From Paracoccus fontiphilus (GTDB lineage Bacteria; Pseudomonadota; Alphaproteobacteria; Rhodobacterales; Rhodobacteraceae): a stretch of DNA of 64,000 nt. Below the pieces are notes generated by a model. That model searched no databases, was not told where the DNA came from, and was given only the letters and a program-made list of their open reading frames with translations. Position numbers and translations under genes: made by a program. Below are positions 1-8,326 of the stretch, in pieces. The DNA is taken from contig NZ_JAFNAW010000003.1 of the NCBI RefSeq assembly GCF_017356265.1, forward strand, positions 61,050-125,049, given 5' to 3'. Each line of letters opens with the position of its first letter. Positions within the stretch are counted from its first letter, which is position 1.

Positions 1-419
1 AAATCATACATGTTGGCGGGGGGCGCCACGCTGATGAAGCCGGTCATTTCCGGCCGGCGCATCAGCAGCTGCATCCCGATCCAGGCACCGAAGCTGAAGC
101 CGGCGACCCAGCAATGCTTGCTGTTGGGATTCATCGCCTGCAGGTAATCCAGGGCTGATGCCGCATCCGACAATTCGCCGATCCCCTGGTCGAACTCGCC
201 CTGGCTGCGCCCCACCCCGCGAAAGTTGAAGCGCATCACGGTGAAGCCCAGCTTGTGGAACGCGTAATGCAGGTTATAGACGACGCGGTTGTTCATCGTC
301 CCGCCAAATTGCGGATGGGCATGCAGAACGATGGCAAGGGGGGCGTCGGGCCTGCCCGGTTGCGGGTGATAGCGGCCCTCGAGCCGGCCTTCGGGACCGG
401 GAAAAATCAACTCTGGCAT
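1..419 (-). CDS. Alpha/beta hydrolase (partial at window edge)
   Basis: The minus-strand frame opens with ATG at 417-419 and stays open to base 1, so the C-terminus lies outside the window. The roughly 139 visible residues start MPELIFPGPEGRLEGRY and contain the oxyanion-type stretch HAHPQFGG near residue 33, the FNFRGVGRS block, and the nucleophile elbow GFSFGAW. This order is typical of the small COG2945-like hydrolases of the alpha/beta superfamily, which act on ester-like bonds in the cytoplasm; the substrate is unknown. The catalytic Asp and His would be in the missing part. It is upstream of, and divergent in function from, the receiver fragment next to it. Confidence 0.85.
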   Translation of the reverse strand, partial: MPELIFPGPEGRLEGRYHPQPGRPDAPLAIVLHAHPQFGGTMNNRVVYNLHYAFHKLGFTVMRFNFRGVGRSQGEFDQGIGELSDAASALDYLQAMNPNSKHCWVAGFSFGAWIGMQLLMRRPEMTGFISVAPPANMYD

Positions 420-469
420 CGTCTTCCTTCGACATGACGGTGGTTTCTTGACGCATCTGCGTGGCGCTC

Positions 470-956
470 TCAGACCGCTATCTGAAATAGCCTGCTGGCA
501 TCTTGGTCTGTCGCTTTGCAGTACATACAGGCACAAATACGATAAAGCACATTGTGCAGCCTCCATTCTCCTGACGCATCGAGCCGCCCCGAGGCAGCAA
601 GAACCTGAGGAGGCGTGAAGGACTTGCCCACATTCTCGGCCGTGGCCAGAACCTCGCTGTCATCAAAGTCAAACCGCTCATAGGCCAATGCGAGGATGAG
701 GGGGATCTGCAGGCTGCGCAGGCGCTTCGCCACCGCGACCACCGGGTGTCCGTGCAGGTTCACATCAAGGACCGCCAGATCAGGCTGTTCACAGGCCAGG
801 AAGCCGCAGGGCTTCACCCACGGTTCCAAAAGATCCGAGGACATTGTAACCATTGCCTTTCAGGATTGACTGCAGATGCAGGGCAACCATGGGTTCGTCC
901 TCAACGACAAGCACCGCGAGGCGAGTGCCATCAGCGGAGCCGCAGGGGCAGAGCAT
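470..956 (-). pseudogene. Response regulator receiver protein, frameshifted
   Basis: Two minus-strand frames together make one receiver domain. The upstream frame (ATG at 956) gives LAVLVVEDEPMVALHLQS and runs to GEALRLPGL before a stop; the downstream frame resumes as LACEQPDLAVLDVNL, carrying the phosphoacceptor Asp region, and ends at 470. One extra C near 795-800 (in the run encoding EALRL/LACEQ) explains the break. Acidic residues of the first beta strand (VVEDE) and the aspartate strand are both present, so the gene was functional before the lesion. The start lies inside the 3' end of the gene upstream. This could also be a sequencing error. Confidence 0.7.
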
Positions 957-1389
957 TGGCGAGCGGAACACCTTCTGTCTCGGCAAAGTCTTCGAGATCT
1001 TCATGCACCTGTTCTAGAGCCTGGCTCCATACTGGTGCTACCAGCATGTCTTGGAAGGTAGAGCAACGACGCTTCTCCCCCTGCGACGTCAGTCGAAACC
1101 CATGCTCGTCTTGAGCAAGATCTCCCGCAGCTTGAAGACGCCAAATCAACGCTTCCCACCACGAGCGGGAGTCATCATCAGGAATGCAGATGCCTGCGGC
1201 AGGAACGTGTGGCAGCGCCAGAAACAAGAGACCGCACAAAACTTCCTGGTCGAACGGCCACTCAAAGAAAAGCCGAAACCGATAGACAAGATCAAGGATG
1301 TAACCAGCTGCCGGCTGATCAAGCACTTCAAGAGGATGATCCGAGAAGGAATGAAGATCGGGACGCAATCCGGTCATCAGATCTTCCAA
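931..1389 (-). CDS. Hypothetical protein, 152 aa
   Basis: This frame starts MEDLMTGLRPDLHSF and encodes an acidic 152-residue protein without signal peptide or membrane segment. I do not recognise a family. It contains a hydrophobic middle (LFFEWPFDQEVLCGLLFLALPHV) and an aromatic, acidic second half. Its last 26 bases overlap the start of the receiver gene, which suggests translational coupling of the two in one minus-strand unit. Function cannot be assigned; a role upstream of the receiver is only a guess from position. Confidence 0.55.
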   Translation of the reverse strand: MEDLMTGLRPDLHSFSDHPLEVLDQPAAGYILDLVYRFRLFFEWPFDQEVLCGLLFLALPHVPAAGICIPDDDSRSWWEALIWRLQAAGDLAQDEHGFRLTSQGEKRRCSTFQDMLVAPVWSQALEQVHEDLEDFAETEGVPLANALPLRLR

Positions 1390-1434
1390 TCGCGGTGCAC
1401 ACAGACATATTGGCCATATTAACTCGGCGTCAGG

Positions 1435-1599
1435 ATGTACATCAAGTTCCTGTCCTCTGAGTTACACGCGTTCCTCGTGACATCGGTGCTGGGCATCACC
1501 GGCCTCTGGATGGCCATCCTGGCCGATACCGGTGCGACGGTTCTGGTCACGCCCAACGCCTTGCGTCTGCTGGATTTCGACCCAACAAAAGAGGCCTGA
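1435..1599 (+). pseudogene. C-terminal stump of a heavy-metal P1B-type ATPase
   Basis: The 54-codon plus-strand frame ends at the TGA at 1597 and contains TGLWMAILADTGATVLVTPN followed by ALRLL. This block is the last membrane segment and tail of Zn/Cd/Pb-exporting P-type ATPases of the ZntA/CadA group. The catalytic DKTG loop, the CPX motif and all earlier transmembrane segments are absent, because the sequence upstream of 1435 shows no continuation. It is a truncated relic and shows that a metal-resistance gene once sat here. Confidence 0.7.
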
Positions 1600-1895
1600 G
1601 ATGTCATCATTACCATCGGATCGCACCGTTCCCACAACGATACAGCTGGCATGTTTTCTTGTTCCACCAGTGCTTTACATGTGAGAGGAGGAGGGCGATG
1701 GCCCGCCCTATAATACCGCTGGTTGGCGTCGGTCGTGGCCGTTCATCATCCTCAGGTTCCTTCATTGATCGTGACGGGTGCAATGCCAGATATCACCGCA
1801 CTTGACGGACCTGCTGCGCCAAGATCATCTGGTGGGGAACAGGTCAGCCGTTGGCTGGCTATAGCCAAGCCATGCAACGACAACAGGACAACATC

Positions 1896-2752
1896 GTGGC
1901 CAAGACTGTCTTGATCACTGGCGCAGGGTCCGGCATGGGGATGGCCACTGCACTGCAGCTGGCTCAGTCCGGTTATCGCGTCTTTGCAGGGGTGCGCGAC
2001 AACTGCGCGGACCTGATGACGCAGGCGCAGGCACGTGGGGTACAGCTCACGCCGGTCCGCCTGGATGTTCAGGAGACCGGATCGGTCCGCGCAGCCGTGG
2101 CGCAGGTGATGTCGGACATAGGCCGGATCGACGTGCTGGTCAACAATGCCGGCTTTGGTCTTCTGGCGACGGTCGAAGATGGCACGGACGAAGAAATGAT
2201 CTGGCAGTTCGACGTCAATGTCTTCGGCCTTCTGCGCACCACGCGCGAGGTCCTGCCGCATATGCGCAATGCCGGGGGCGGCGTCATCATCAACATTTCG
2301 TCCTTTTTGGGGCGCATGGGCCTGCCGCTTCTGACTCTTACAACGCCAGCAAATATGCGGTCGAGGGGATCACGGACTCGCTGCGCTTCGAGGTCGGACC
2401 CTTTAGCATCCGCGTGCATTCCATCCTCGCAGGGCTGTTCGGAACCAACTTCGTCAAGAAAGGTCTGGTGGCGAATGCCGCAACCACGAGCGAGGCATCG
2501 CCCTATCGCGACCTGGTCAGCCATTTCGTGCCGATCGTCGCCCAGGCGATCAATGAAGGTCCTTCGCCCGAGCCAATCGCCAAGGCGGTCCAGGCCATCA
2601 TCGAGGATGAGAACAGCGACATTGCCGTCGTGGTTGGCACCGAGGCCGAGCAATTCGTCCCCTTGCGCCGAAGCCTGCCCGACAAGGACTTCGAGGCCCA
2701 GGTGATCGGGACATTCGGCCTGCCATCCGCTGAAGCTTTCCTGCCAAAATAA
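1896..2752 (+). pseudogene. Short-chain dehydrogenase, frameshifted copy
   Basis: From the GTG at 1896 the frame encodes a classical SDR: TGAGSGMG nucleotide-binding motif near residue 10, NNAG motif, and FLGRMGLPLL before the catalytic region. At about 2335-2341 one base is missing relative to the paralogue at 62760, so the reading frame shifts just before YNASK (the catalytic Tyr-Lys). The continuation in the other frame, YNASKYAVEG to the TAA at 2750, is fully recognisable. The two copies are collinear along their whole length and differ mainly by substitutions. NAD(P)-dependent oxidoreduction is the family role; substrate unknown. The missing base makes this copy inactive unless it is a sequencing error. 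Confidence 0.8.
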
Positions 2753-2970
2753 CAGCCTAAATGTTGCGGCAGGCTGGATAGCGTCTCACGGGGATGATCG
2801 GGACATCGCCACATCTGGGCGAAGGGATCGGTACTGCCAGGGAGCCCCGCCTGGCCCTTGTTAGCGGCACTCATGAAGAAGAACGGATCGGCTGCTTCCT
2901 GCTGATCGACAGAACGCCGCTGAAAGTAATCAAAAATTCACCCGTAAGCGGTGGCCACCGGTTGCATGGC

Positions 2971-3747
2971 ATGGTTATCCTTCGTCTCATGGTAACTGCA
3001 ACCGCACGCAATTCAGGATGCCATGCTCAAGCATCCTGCCTTACCTGCTCCGAACGGAGCCGCTCCATCTGTGCGTATACCGGACCTGAGGAGCTGCGTC
3101 AGCTTGAAGCGATCCGCTTCTTCCGGTCCTATGAACCTCGGCAGACCATCTTTATGGACGGCGATCCGGTGGATTTTGTCGGGACCGTTCTCAGCGGAAT
3201 GGTGTCCCTGACAAAGATCATGCCGGATGGAAGAACCCAGATGGTTGCCATGCTGCGGCAGGGGAACTTCCTTGGCCATCCTTATCGTGCCCAGACCTCC
3301 TATAATGCCGTGGCCTCAACGCCCGTGGTGATGTGCGGCTTTCGCCGCGAACCCTTCGAAAAACTGCTGCGCAAGATACCGGGACTGGGACAAGGGCTTC
3401 TGGAACAGTCCTCTAAAGAACTCGATGCGGCCCGGGAATGGATGCTGCTTCTGGGCAGAAAGACCGCCCGCGAGAAGGTCGCCTCCTTTCTGATCATCTT
3501 CGCCCGGGAGAAGGTCGCGCAGCATCCCTCCTTGATGCAGAAGCGGATGCATCTGGATATGCCATACACGCGGGCGGAGATGGGGGACTATCTGGGTCTT
3601 TCGCTGGAGACGGTCAGCCGGCAATTATCAGCCCTGAAAAATGACGGCATTGTCGATCCCGACGGGAAGCGGGGGGTGACTGTTCTGAATTATGCGGCGC
3701 TGCTTTCCGAGACCGGCGATGACGCAGATGGAGGGTGGCTGGCATAA
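2971..3747 (+). CDS. Crp/Fnr-family transcription regulator with N-terminal cysteines
   Basis: The protein has a cyclic-nucleotide-binding-like sensor domain (from RFFRSYEPRQTIF through the GTVLSGMVSL beta roll), a dimerisation helix, and a C-terminal winged helix with the recognition segment YLGLSLETVSRQLSAL typical of Fnr proteins. The cysteine pattern C-x5-C-x2-C-x7-C before the sensor resembles the iron-sulphur ligand region of FnrL/FnrN, so an oxygen or NO sensing role is likely. The reading frame is open from 2794, but homology begins only after 2989; ATG at 2971 or 2989 is the better start, and neither has a clear ribosome site. It lies upstream of stress genes and near nsrR-hmp. Confidence 0.85.
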   Translation: MVILRLMVTATARNSGCHAQASCLTCSERSRSICAYTGPEELRQLEAIRFFRSYEPRQTIFMDGDPVDFVGTVLSGMVSLTKIMPDGRTQMVAMLRQGNFLGHPYRAQTSYNAVASTPVVMCGFRREPFEKLLRKIPGLGQGLLEQSSKELDAAREWMLLLGRKTAREKVASFLIIFAREKVAQHPSLMQKRMHLDMPYTRAEMGDYLGLSLETVSRQLSALKNDGIVDPDGKRGVTVLNYAALLSETGDDADGGWLA

Positions 3748-4047
3748 GCGGTCTGTTTTCCGCTGCCAGCCGCCCGCCGGATCCGCCATGCACCTGACCA
3801 CCGCACTCCACGCCGACTGGCGTAAATGGCCAAAAAGGCTCTGGTCGCTGCTGATGAGAGCCCCATGGCAGGTTACACTCCATAAAGCAGCTTGAGATTT
3901 CGATGTTCAGGCCACGTGGGCGCGTAGCTGACGTGACGAAGGAACGGCTGTCCGGTCAGCAAAGCTGCTTCCACCATGGGCTGTCATGCAAACGGAACGC
4001 ATTGCTCGCCTGCTCGTTCGTTCCTGCTAACTGCGGGGAAAGAGAAA

Positions 4048-4467
4048 GTGCCCGACGATCCGAACACTGAATATCTGCCCATCGTCGAGGAAACGGCATC
4101 TTTGGCTATCCGGAAGGTGGTCACCGGCCGCGTCAGGGTTGCCAACCAGACCGAGGAAGTCGACCATATCCTGCCGACCGAGCTTTCGAGCGTGGAGGTG
4201 GACGTGGTCAGGGTCCCGATTGATCGCAAGATCGAGGCGGTTCCTGATGTTGTGACCGAGGGCGAGCTGACGATCATCCCCGTGGTCGAGGAGCGGCTTG
4301 TGGTGACGCGCGAACTGTATCTGCGAGAGGAGATACACGTCCGCCGGGTCAAGCAAACGGAAACGGTGGAAATCCCCGCCACGACCCGTCGTCAGACTGC
4401 CCAGATCGAGCGTCTTGCCGCTGATCCGGCTCCCTCTATTAACAAGGACGATCTCAATGACCTATGA
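4048..4467 (+). CDS. DUF2382 (YsnF/AvaK-type) domain protein
   Basis: I start this at the GTG at 4048, which has a purine-rich stretch (GGGGAAAGAGAAA) directly before it; an ATG at 3976 is in frame but poorly supported. The product is about 139 residues and carries the DUF2382 pattern of alternating charged beta strands: LPIVEETASLAIRKV, a first VRV repeat, then IPVVEERLVVTRELYLREE. DUF2382 proteins occur in general stress proteins of bacteria and cyanobacteria; no reaction is known. Its last 11 bases overlap the start of the next gene, which has the same domain, so the two are translated together. Confidence 0.8.
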   Translation: MPDDPNTEYLPIVEETASLAIRKVVTGRVRVANQTEEVDHILPTELSSVEVDVVRVPIDRKIEAVPDVVTEGELTIIPVVEERLVVTRELYLREEIHVRRVKQTETVEIPATTRRQTAQIERLAADPAPSINKDDLNDL

Positions 4468-5425
4468 CAGCAATGCCGGCACCACCGGCAATACCTCAGT
4501 GTCTGCCATGTTCGACAGTCATGCTGAGGCACAGCACGCCCTTGAGCGTCTGACTGCCGCCGGTATCTCCTCTTCCCAGATCCGGATGATGTCGGGTGAA
4601 ACGGCGGGCGCATCCACGACCACGACCGGCCGCGCGGCGGATGACAAGGGCTTTTGGGAAAGCCTTGGCGACTTCTTCTTTCCCGAGGAAGATCGTTATG
4701 CCTATGCCGAGGGGCTGTCGCGCGGCGGCTATCTGGTGACGGTCACCGGGCTGGACTCCACCCAATACGAGACCGCCCTGGACATCCTGGACGACGAAGG
4801 CAGCGTGAACCTGGACGAGCGTGAGCAAAGCTGGCGTTCGGAAGGCTGGGGCGGCTATGAGACCAGCAGCTATGCCACATCGGGCCGCACGGCCTCAGCA
4901 TATGGGACGCGGACTGGCATGGAGGGGGCTCTGGACAGCCCTTATATAGATAACGACACCCTTCACCCTGAGGGCGTCCGGTCAGGTGGGGATGACTTGC
5001 GCAGTGGGGACGAGACGATCCCGGTCATCGAGGAACGTCTCCGCGTGGGCAAGCGCGAAACGAGCCACGGCCGCGTCCGGGTACGTGCCTATACCGTCGA
5101 GGAGCCTGTCAACGAGAGCGTCGAGCTGCGTGACGAGCGGGTCGAGATCGAGCGCCGCGCTGTGGATCGTCCTGCGGTGGCGGATCAGGACTACCTGGAC
5201 CGCACACTGGAAGCCGAGGAATACCGCGAGGAGGCGGTGGTCCAGAAGGAAGCCCGCGTAGTCGAGGAGATCGGTCTGCGCAAGACCAGCGACACGCATA
5301 CCGAGACCGTCTCCGACACCGTGCGCCGCACCGAGGTCGAGGTAGAGGACGACCGCACTGGTCTGGATCGCGACACGCTGACTGGCGGCACGCGCCGCGA
5401 CGACCTGAACCGCGACAAGATCTGA
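4457..5425 (+). CDS. General stress protein 17M-like / DUF2382 fusion protein
   Basis: ATG at 4457 follows an AAGGA ribosome site inside the end of the preceding gene. The N-terminal third (SAMFDSHAEAQHALERL, then LGDFFFPEEDRYAYAEGL) matches the general-stress 17M-like flavin-reductase-like fold seen in YsnF proteins. A low-complexity linker rich in Ser, Gly and Tyr follows, and the C-terminal half is a DUF2382 domain (IPVIEERLRVGKRE, then RVRVRAYTVEEPV). The protein is strongly acidic. A clear intrinsic terminator follows. Role: envelope or osmotic stress protection is inferred from family distribution, not shown by sequence. Confidence 0.8.
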   Translation: MTYDSNAGTTGNTSVSAMFDSHAEAQHALERLTAAGISSSQIRMMSGETAGASTTTTGRAADDKGFWESLGDFFFPEEDRYAYAEGLSRGGYLVTVTGLDSTQYETALDILDDEGSVNLDEREQSWRSEGWGGYETSSYATSGRTASAYGTRTGMEGALDSPYIDNDTLHPEGVRSGGDDLRSGDETIPVIEERLRVGKRETSHGRVRVRAYTVEEPVNESVELRDERVEIERRAVDRPAVADQDYLDRTLEAEEYREEAVVQKEARVVEEIGLRKTSDTHTETVSDTVRRTEVEVEDDRTGLDRDTLTGGTRRDDLNRDKI

Positions 5426-5455
5426 CACGGACACTGACACTGATGTCCTGACAAG

Positions 5456-5482
5456 AAAGGCCCCGCATCGCGCGGGGCCTTT
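5456..5482 (+). terminator. Rho-independent terminator after the DUF2382 pair
   Basis: An 11-bp GC-rich stem (AAAGGCCCCGC paired with GCGGGGCCTTT) closes a five-base loop 30 bases after the stop codon of the stress gene. The right arm ends in T residues. It would end the 4048-5425 transcript. Confidence 0.8.
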
Positions 5483-5602
5483 CCATCAAGGGGTGCCCGA
5501 CGTGTCAAGCGAAGGCGTACCGGCATGACCTGGTCACCTGAGCCCCGGAACCCGAGAGGGTCGGGCGGGCTTTCCCAAGAGAGAAATGAAAGGCGAGCAG
5601 AC

Positions 5603-5995
5603 ATGCTGGATCGTTTTGCCCGCTACGCGCTCGTCGTGGATGACAGTCCCCTGATCCGGATGGATGCACAGGCAATCCTGAGAGGAGCGGGGTTTCGCGT
5701 GCTCACGGCCGCAGGCTTCGAGGACGCCATGGAAATCCTCGCTTGCCGCGGCCATTTCCTGAAGCTCCTCTTCACGGATGTGCACATGCCGCCCGGCAGG
5801 ATGACAGGCTGCGACCTGGCGTTTCGATGCGCAAGGGGCTGGCCCGATATCGGGATCATCGTCACCTCCGGAGCAACGCCGCCGGGACCGGCTGATCTGC
5901 CAGAAGGAACCCTGTTCATTCCCAAGCCCTTCAGTGAAGAGACAGTCAGACGCGGCGTTCGTCAGCTCGTGAAGGAACAGTCTGCTGAGGACTGA
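5603..5995 (+). CDS. Single-domain response regulator
   Basis: ATG at 5603 is preceded by AGGCGAG, and the frame reads MLDRFARYALVVDDSPLIRM. It is a lone CheY-like receiver: the acidic pair VVDD, the phosphoacceptor Asp in LLFTDVHMP, the Thr/Ser in IVTSGA and the conserved Lys in FIPKPF are all visible. There is no output domain, so it probably works through a partner or as a phosphate sink. It is followed after 330 bases by a histidine kinase on the same strand; pairing of the two is inferred from position. Confidence 0.85.
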   Translation: MLDRFARYALVVDDSPLIRMDAQAILRGAGFRVLTAAGFEDAMEILACRGHFLKLLFTDVHMPPGRMTGCDLAFRCARGWPDIGIIVTSGATPPGPADLPEGTLFIPKPFSEETVRRGVRQLVKEQSAED

Positions 5996-6325
5996 CAAGA
6001 TCTTGGCAGAAACGATTGTTTGCAGAGCGCCTTCTTGTCACCCGCTGTCGCAAAAGGGTTTTGAGGAGCAAGCCGCAGACCTTTGCGGCTGTATGTCGCC
6101 GGGCGGGACAAGGCCCTTCCTGAACAAACGTTTCCTGGGCTTTTTGCGCAACTGTCAGCAAACATGGAAACAACAGACGCTTGCATTTTTGAGCGGCATC
6201 CGACAAAGAACCGGCGACTGAAGGCCAGAGTCGTTGTCAGTCGGTACGCAGATGCACAAGGCCTGTGTACGAGAATGGCAAGGAACCAAACCGTTCAACC
6301 GGCCTGCTTCACACCGAGACCTCAC

Positions 6326-7567
6326 ATGATGCGCAACGATCAGGCGTCCACCCCAGCCGTGGCTCCGGAAGAGGGTGGCGATAGCTCCGAGGAATTGGCC
6401 TATCGCCTCCAGCAGCAAGAACTCACCGCAGAGTTCGGGCGATACGCGCTGCGCACCCATGACACGCCTTCGTTGCTGCAGGAAGCTACACGGGTTTGCG
6501 CGCTGGGCCTCCAGAGCGACTTCTGCAAGGTGATGAAGTACCTGCCCGACGAAAGGCAGTTCATCGTGCAAGCCGGTGTCGGCTGGAAGCCCGGTGTGGT
6601 CGGCCATGCCCGGACCGGAGCCGATACCGAAAGCCCCGTGGGCTATGCCTTCCAGACAGGCGAGCCTGTCATCTCCAACCACCTGGCCAAGGAAACCCGC
6701 TTCCGTACCCCGGCGCTCCTTGTGGAGCACGGGATCACGCGGGCGATCAACGTGCTCATCCGGGGAGATGGGGGAGGCTATGGCGTTCTTGAGGTGGACA
6801 GCCCGACCCCTGGGCGGTTCACGGCTGCTGATCTGGCCTTTATGCAGGGGTTTGCCAACCTGCTCGGCGTGGCGCTTGAGCGGCAGCAGGTCGAGGAAGC
6901 CCTGCGCGCCAGCGAGGCGCGGCTGCAGGAGGCCATGGCCCACCAGGAGGTCCTGACACGCGAGATCAGCCACCGGGTCAAGAACAGCCTTGCTATGGTG
7001 GCAGGCCTCTTGAGCATGCAAAGGCGTATGTCCTCTGACCCGGCCCTGCAGAGCGCGCTTGATGACGCCCGCGCCCGCGTGACAACGATTGCGCAAGTCC
7101 ATGACCGGCTATGGCGCGCAGACGAGGTGCACACGATCAACCTGGCTGAATTCATGGGCGAGTTGTGCGACCAGATCCGTGTAACGGCGGCCCCTGGCCA
7201 CACGTTGAGCACCGACATTGCGCCGGTGCTGATGGCAACGGACCAGGCCGTGCCCTTGGCCTTGCTCATCAACGAGTTGGTGACGAATGCGTTCAAGTAC
7301 GCTTATCCGTCGGGTGAGGGCGAGGTGCGCCTTGCGATCCAGCCGACGGAGCCAGGGCACCTGCGGTTGACGGTTTGCGACGAGGGCCCGGGTCTGCCGC
7401 CGGGCTTTGATGCAGACAACGCCGAGAGCCTCGGCATGAAGCTCATTGCCAGTCTAGGCCATCAGCTTGGTGGGCAACCCGAGTGGCAGGATGCTCACCC
7501 CGGCACACGCTTTGTTCTGGAATTTCTTGTGCAGGAACGCTCGACGCTGCAGTTCCGAGGCGGATAA
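6326..7567 (+). CDS. GAF-domain sensor histidine kinase (HisKA_2/HWE type)
   Basis: The N-terminal half is a GAF sensor domain (from FGRYALRTHD to FMQGFANLLGVALERQQ). A short coiled linker (EEALRASEARLQEAM) leads to the phosphoacceptor block ISHRVKNSLAMVAGLL, whose HRVKN box is typical of the HisKA_2/HWE-like kinases common in alphaproteobacteria. The ATPase domain shows NELVTNAFKYAYP (N box) and CDEGPGLPPG (G1). No membrane segments are seen, so the kinase is cytoplasmic. Start: the ATG at 6326 is chosen because similarity begins just after it; earlier in-frame ATGs exist at 6275 and 6083. Kinases of this group often feed stress-response receivers such as the one at 5603. Confidence 0.85.
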   Translation: MMRNDQASTPAVAPEEGGDSSEELAYRLQQQELTAEFGRYALRTHDTPSLLQEATRVCALGLQSDFCKVMKYLPDERQFIVQAGVGWKPGVVGHARTGADTESPVGYAFQTGEPVISNHLAKETRFRTPALLVEHGITRAINVLIRGDGGGYGVLEVDSPTPGRFTAADLAFMQGFANLLGVALERQQVEEALRASEARLQEAMAHQEVLTREISHRVKNSLAMVAGLLSMQRRMSSDPALQSALDDARARVTTIAQVHDRLWRADEVHTINLAEFMGELCDQIRVTAAPGHTLSTDIAPVLMATDQAVPLALLINELVTNAFKYAYPSGEGEVRLAIQPTEPGHLRLTVCDEGPGLPPGFDADNAESLGMKLIASLGHQLGGQPEWQDAHPGTRFVLEFLVQERSTLQFRGG

Positions 7568-7831
7568 AGTGCCTGCGGGTCCAGCCCTGTAGATCGAAGG
7601 GCCGCCGAAGGCCGGCCATGGGCGCGACCGACGAGTCGCTGGCCTGATGTAATCTGACGCTATGGGTCTCCAGCACGTTGCGAAGAGGTCAAAGCTGCCT
7701 TTCGGGGTAGATGACGTGCCTTCTGGCAGGCCGCATATACGATTGCTCTGACAGCCAGAGACCGGACACGTTTTCTACCTGATAGCGTGGACCCATATCT
7801 CGGGGTTAGCGCGACTGGCGAGATCGTCACG
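7568..7831. other. Intergenic, no gene seen
   Basis: I see no convincing coding frame, RNA or repeat in these bases between the convergent kinase and nsrR genes. Confidence 0.5.
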
Positions 7832-8248
7832 TCAAGCCACGAACAGATGCCGAAAGGCATCTGGGGTGCGTGCCGCATCCGACAGGCGGCACTTGTCCAG
7901 CACTGTCATGAAGGCTTCTCTGGCTTCGGAAAAGACGTCCGGCAGGCTGCATCCTTCGGCGATCCGGCAGGTGCTGCAGTCGACGAGGCCCCCATCGCGT
8001 TCAGTATGTCGAACAACCTGACCAATGGTGATTTCCGCAGCCGGTCGGGCCAGCGCCAGTCCACCGTAACGTCCCCTGGTGGTCTTGACGAAGCCAGCAG
8101 CACCCAGGTCCTGAACGATCTTCATCAAGTGGTTCTGTGAGATGCCGTGGGCTTCCGCGATCTGCCGGATCGACACTCGCCCACCGTCATGGCCGGCGAG
8201 GTAGATGAGCGCACGAAGCGCGTAGTCGGTGTAGCGGGTCAGTTTCAT
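7832..8248 (-). CDS. nsrR: Rrf2-family NO-sensing repressor NsrR
   Basis: The 138-residue product starts MKLTRYTDYALRALIYL, the N-terminal signature of NsrR. The winged helix occupies residues 1-75 (recognition part ISQNHLMKIVQDL). Three cysteines follow at about 91, 94 and 100 (CSTCRIAEGC), the ligands of the iron-sulphur cluster that NO destroys. NsrR represses NO-detoxification genes until nitrosylated. It is divergent from hmp, and two matching operators lie between the two starts, so autoregulation and hmp control are both expected. ATG at 8248 is the only sensible start. Confidence 0.93.
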   Translation of the reverse strand: MKLTRYTDYALRALIYLAGHDGGRVSIRQIAEAHGISQNHLMKIVQDLGAAGFVKTTRGRYGGLALARPAAEITIGQVVRHTERDGGLVDCSTCRIAEGCSLPDVFSEAREAFMTVLDKCRLSDAARTPDAFRHLFVA

Positions 8249-8260
8249 CTTTTTACATTA

Positions 8261-8280
8261 GATGCATTCCAATTGCATGT
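8261..8280. promoter_or_regulatory. NsrR operator, nsrR-proximal
   Basis: The inverted repeat GATGCATTCCAATTGCATGT matches the known NsrR pattern of two ATGCAT-type half sites separated by a short A/T spacer. It lies 13 bases upstream of the nsrR start. Confidence 0.8.
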
Positions 8281-8293
8281 ATAGAGATCTATA

Positions 8294-8313
8294 GGTGCAT
8301 TAGGAATGCATGT
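8294..8313. promoter_or_regulatory. NsrR operator, hmp-proximal
   Basis: The inverted repeat GGTGCATTAGGAATGCATGT is a second copy of the site at 8261 with the same half-site spacing. It ends just before the AGGAGAG ribosome site of hmp, so binding would block hmp transcription directly. Two operators 33 bases apart, about three helical turns, allow cooperative binding on one DNA face. Confidence 0.8.
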
Positions 8314-8326
8314 TTAGGAGAGACTC

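Noticed and set aside
7787..8140. Plus-strand open frame opposite nsrR
   Set aside because: It is the antisense shadow of a clear Rrf2 gene.
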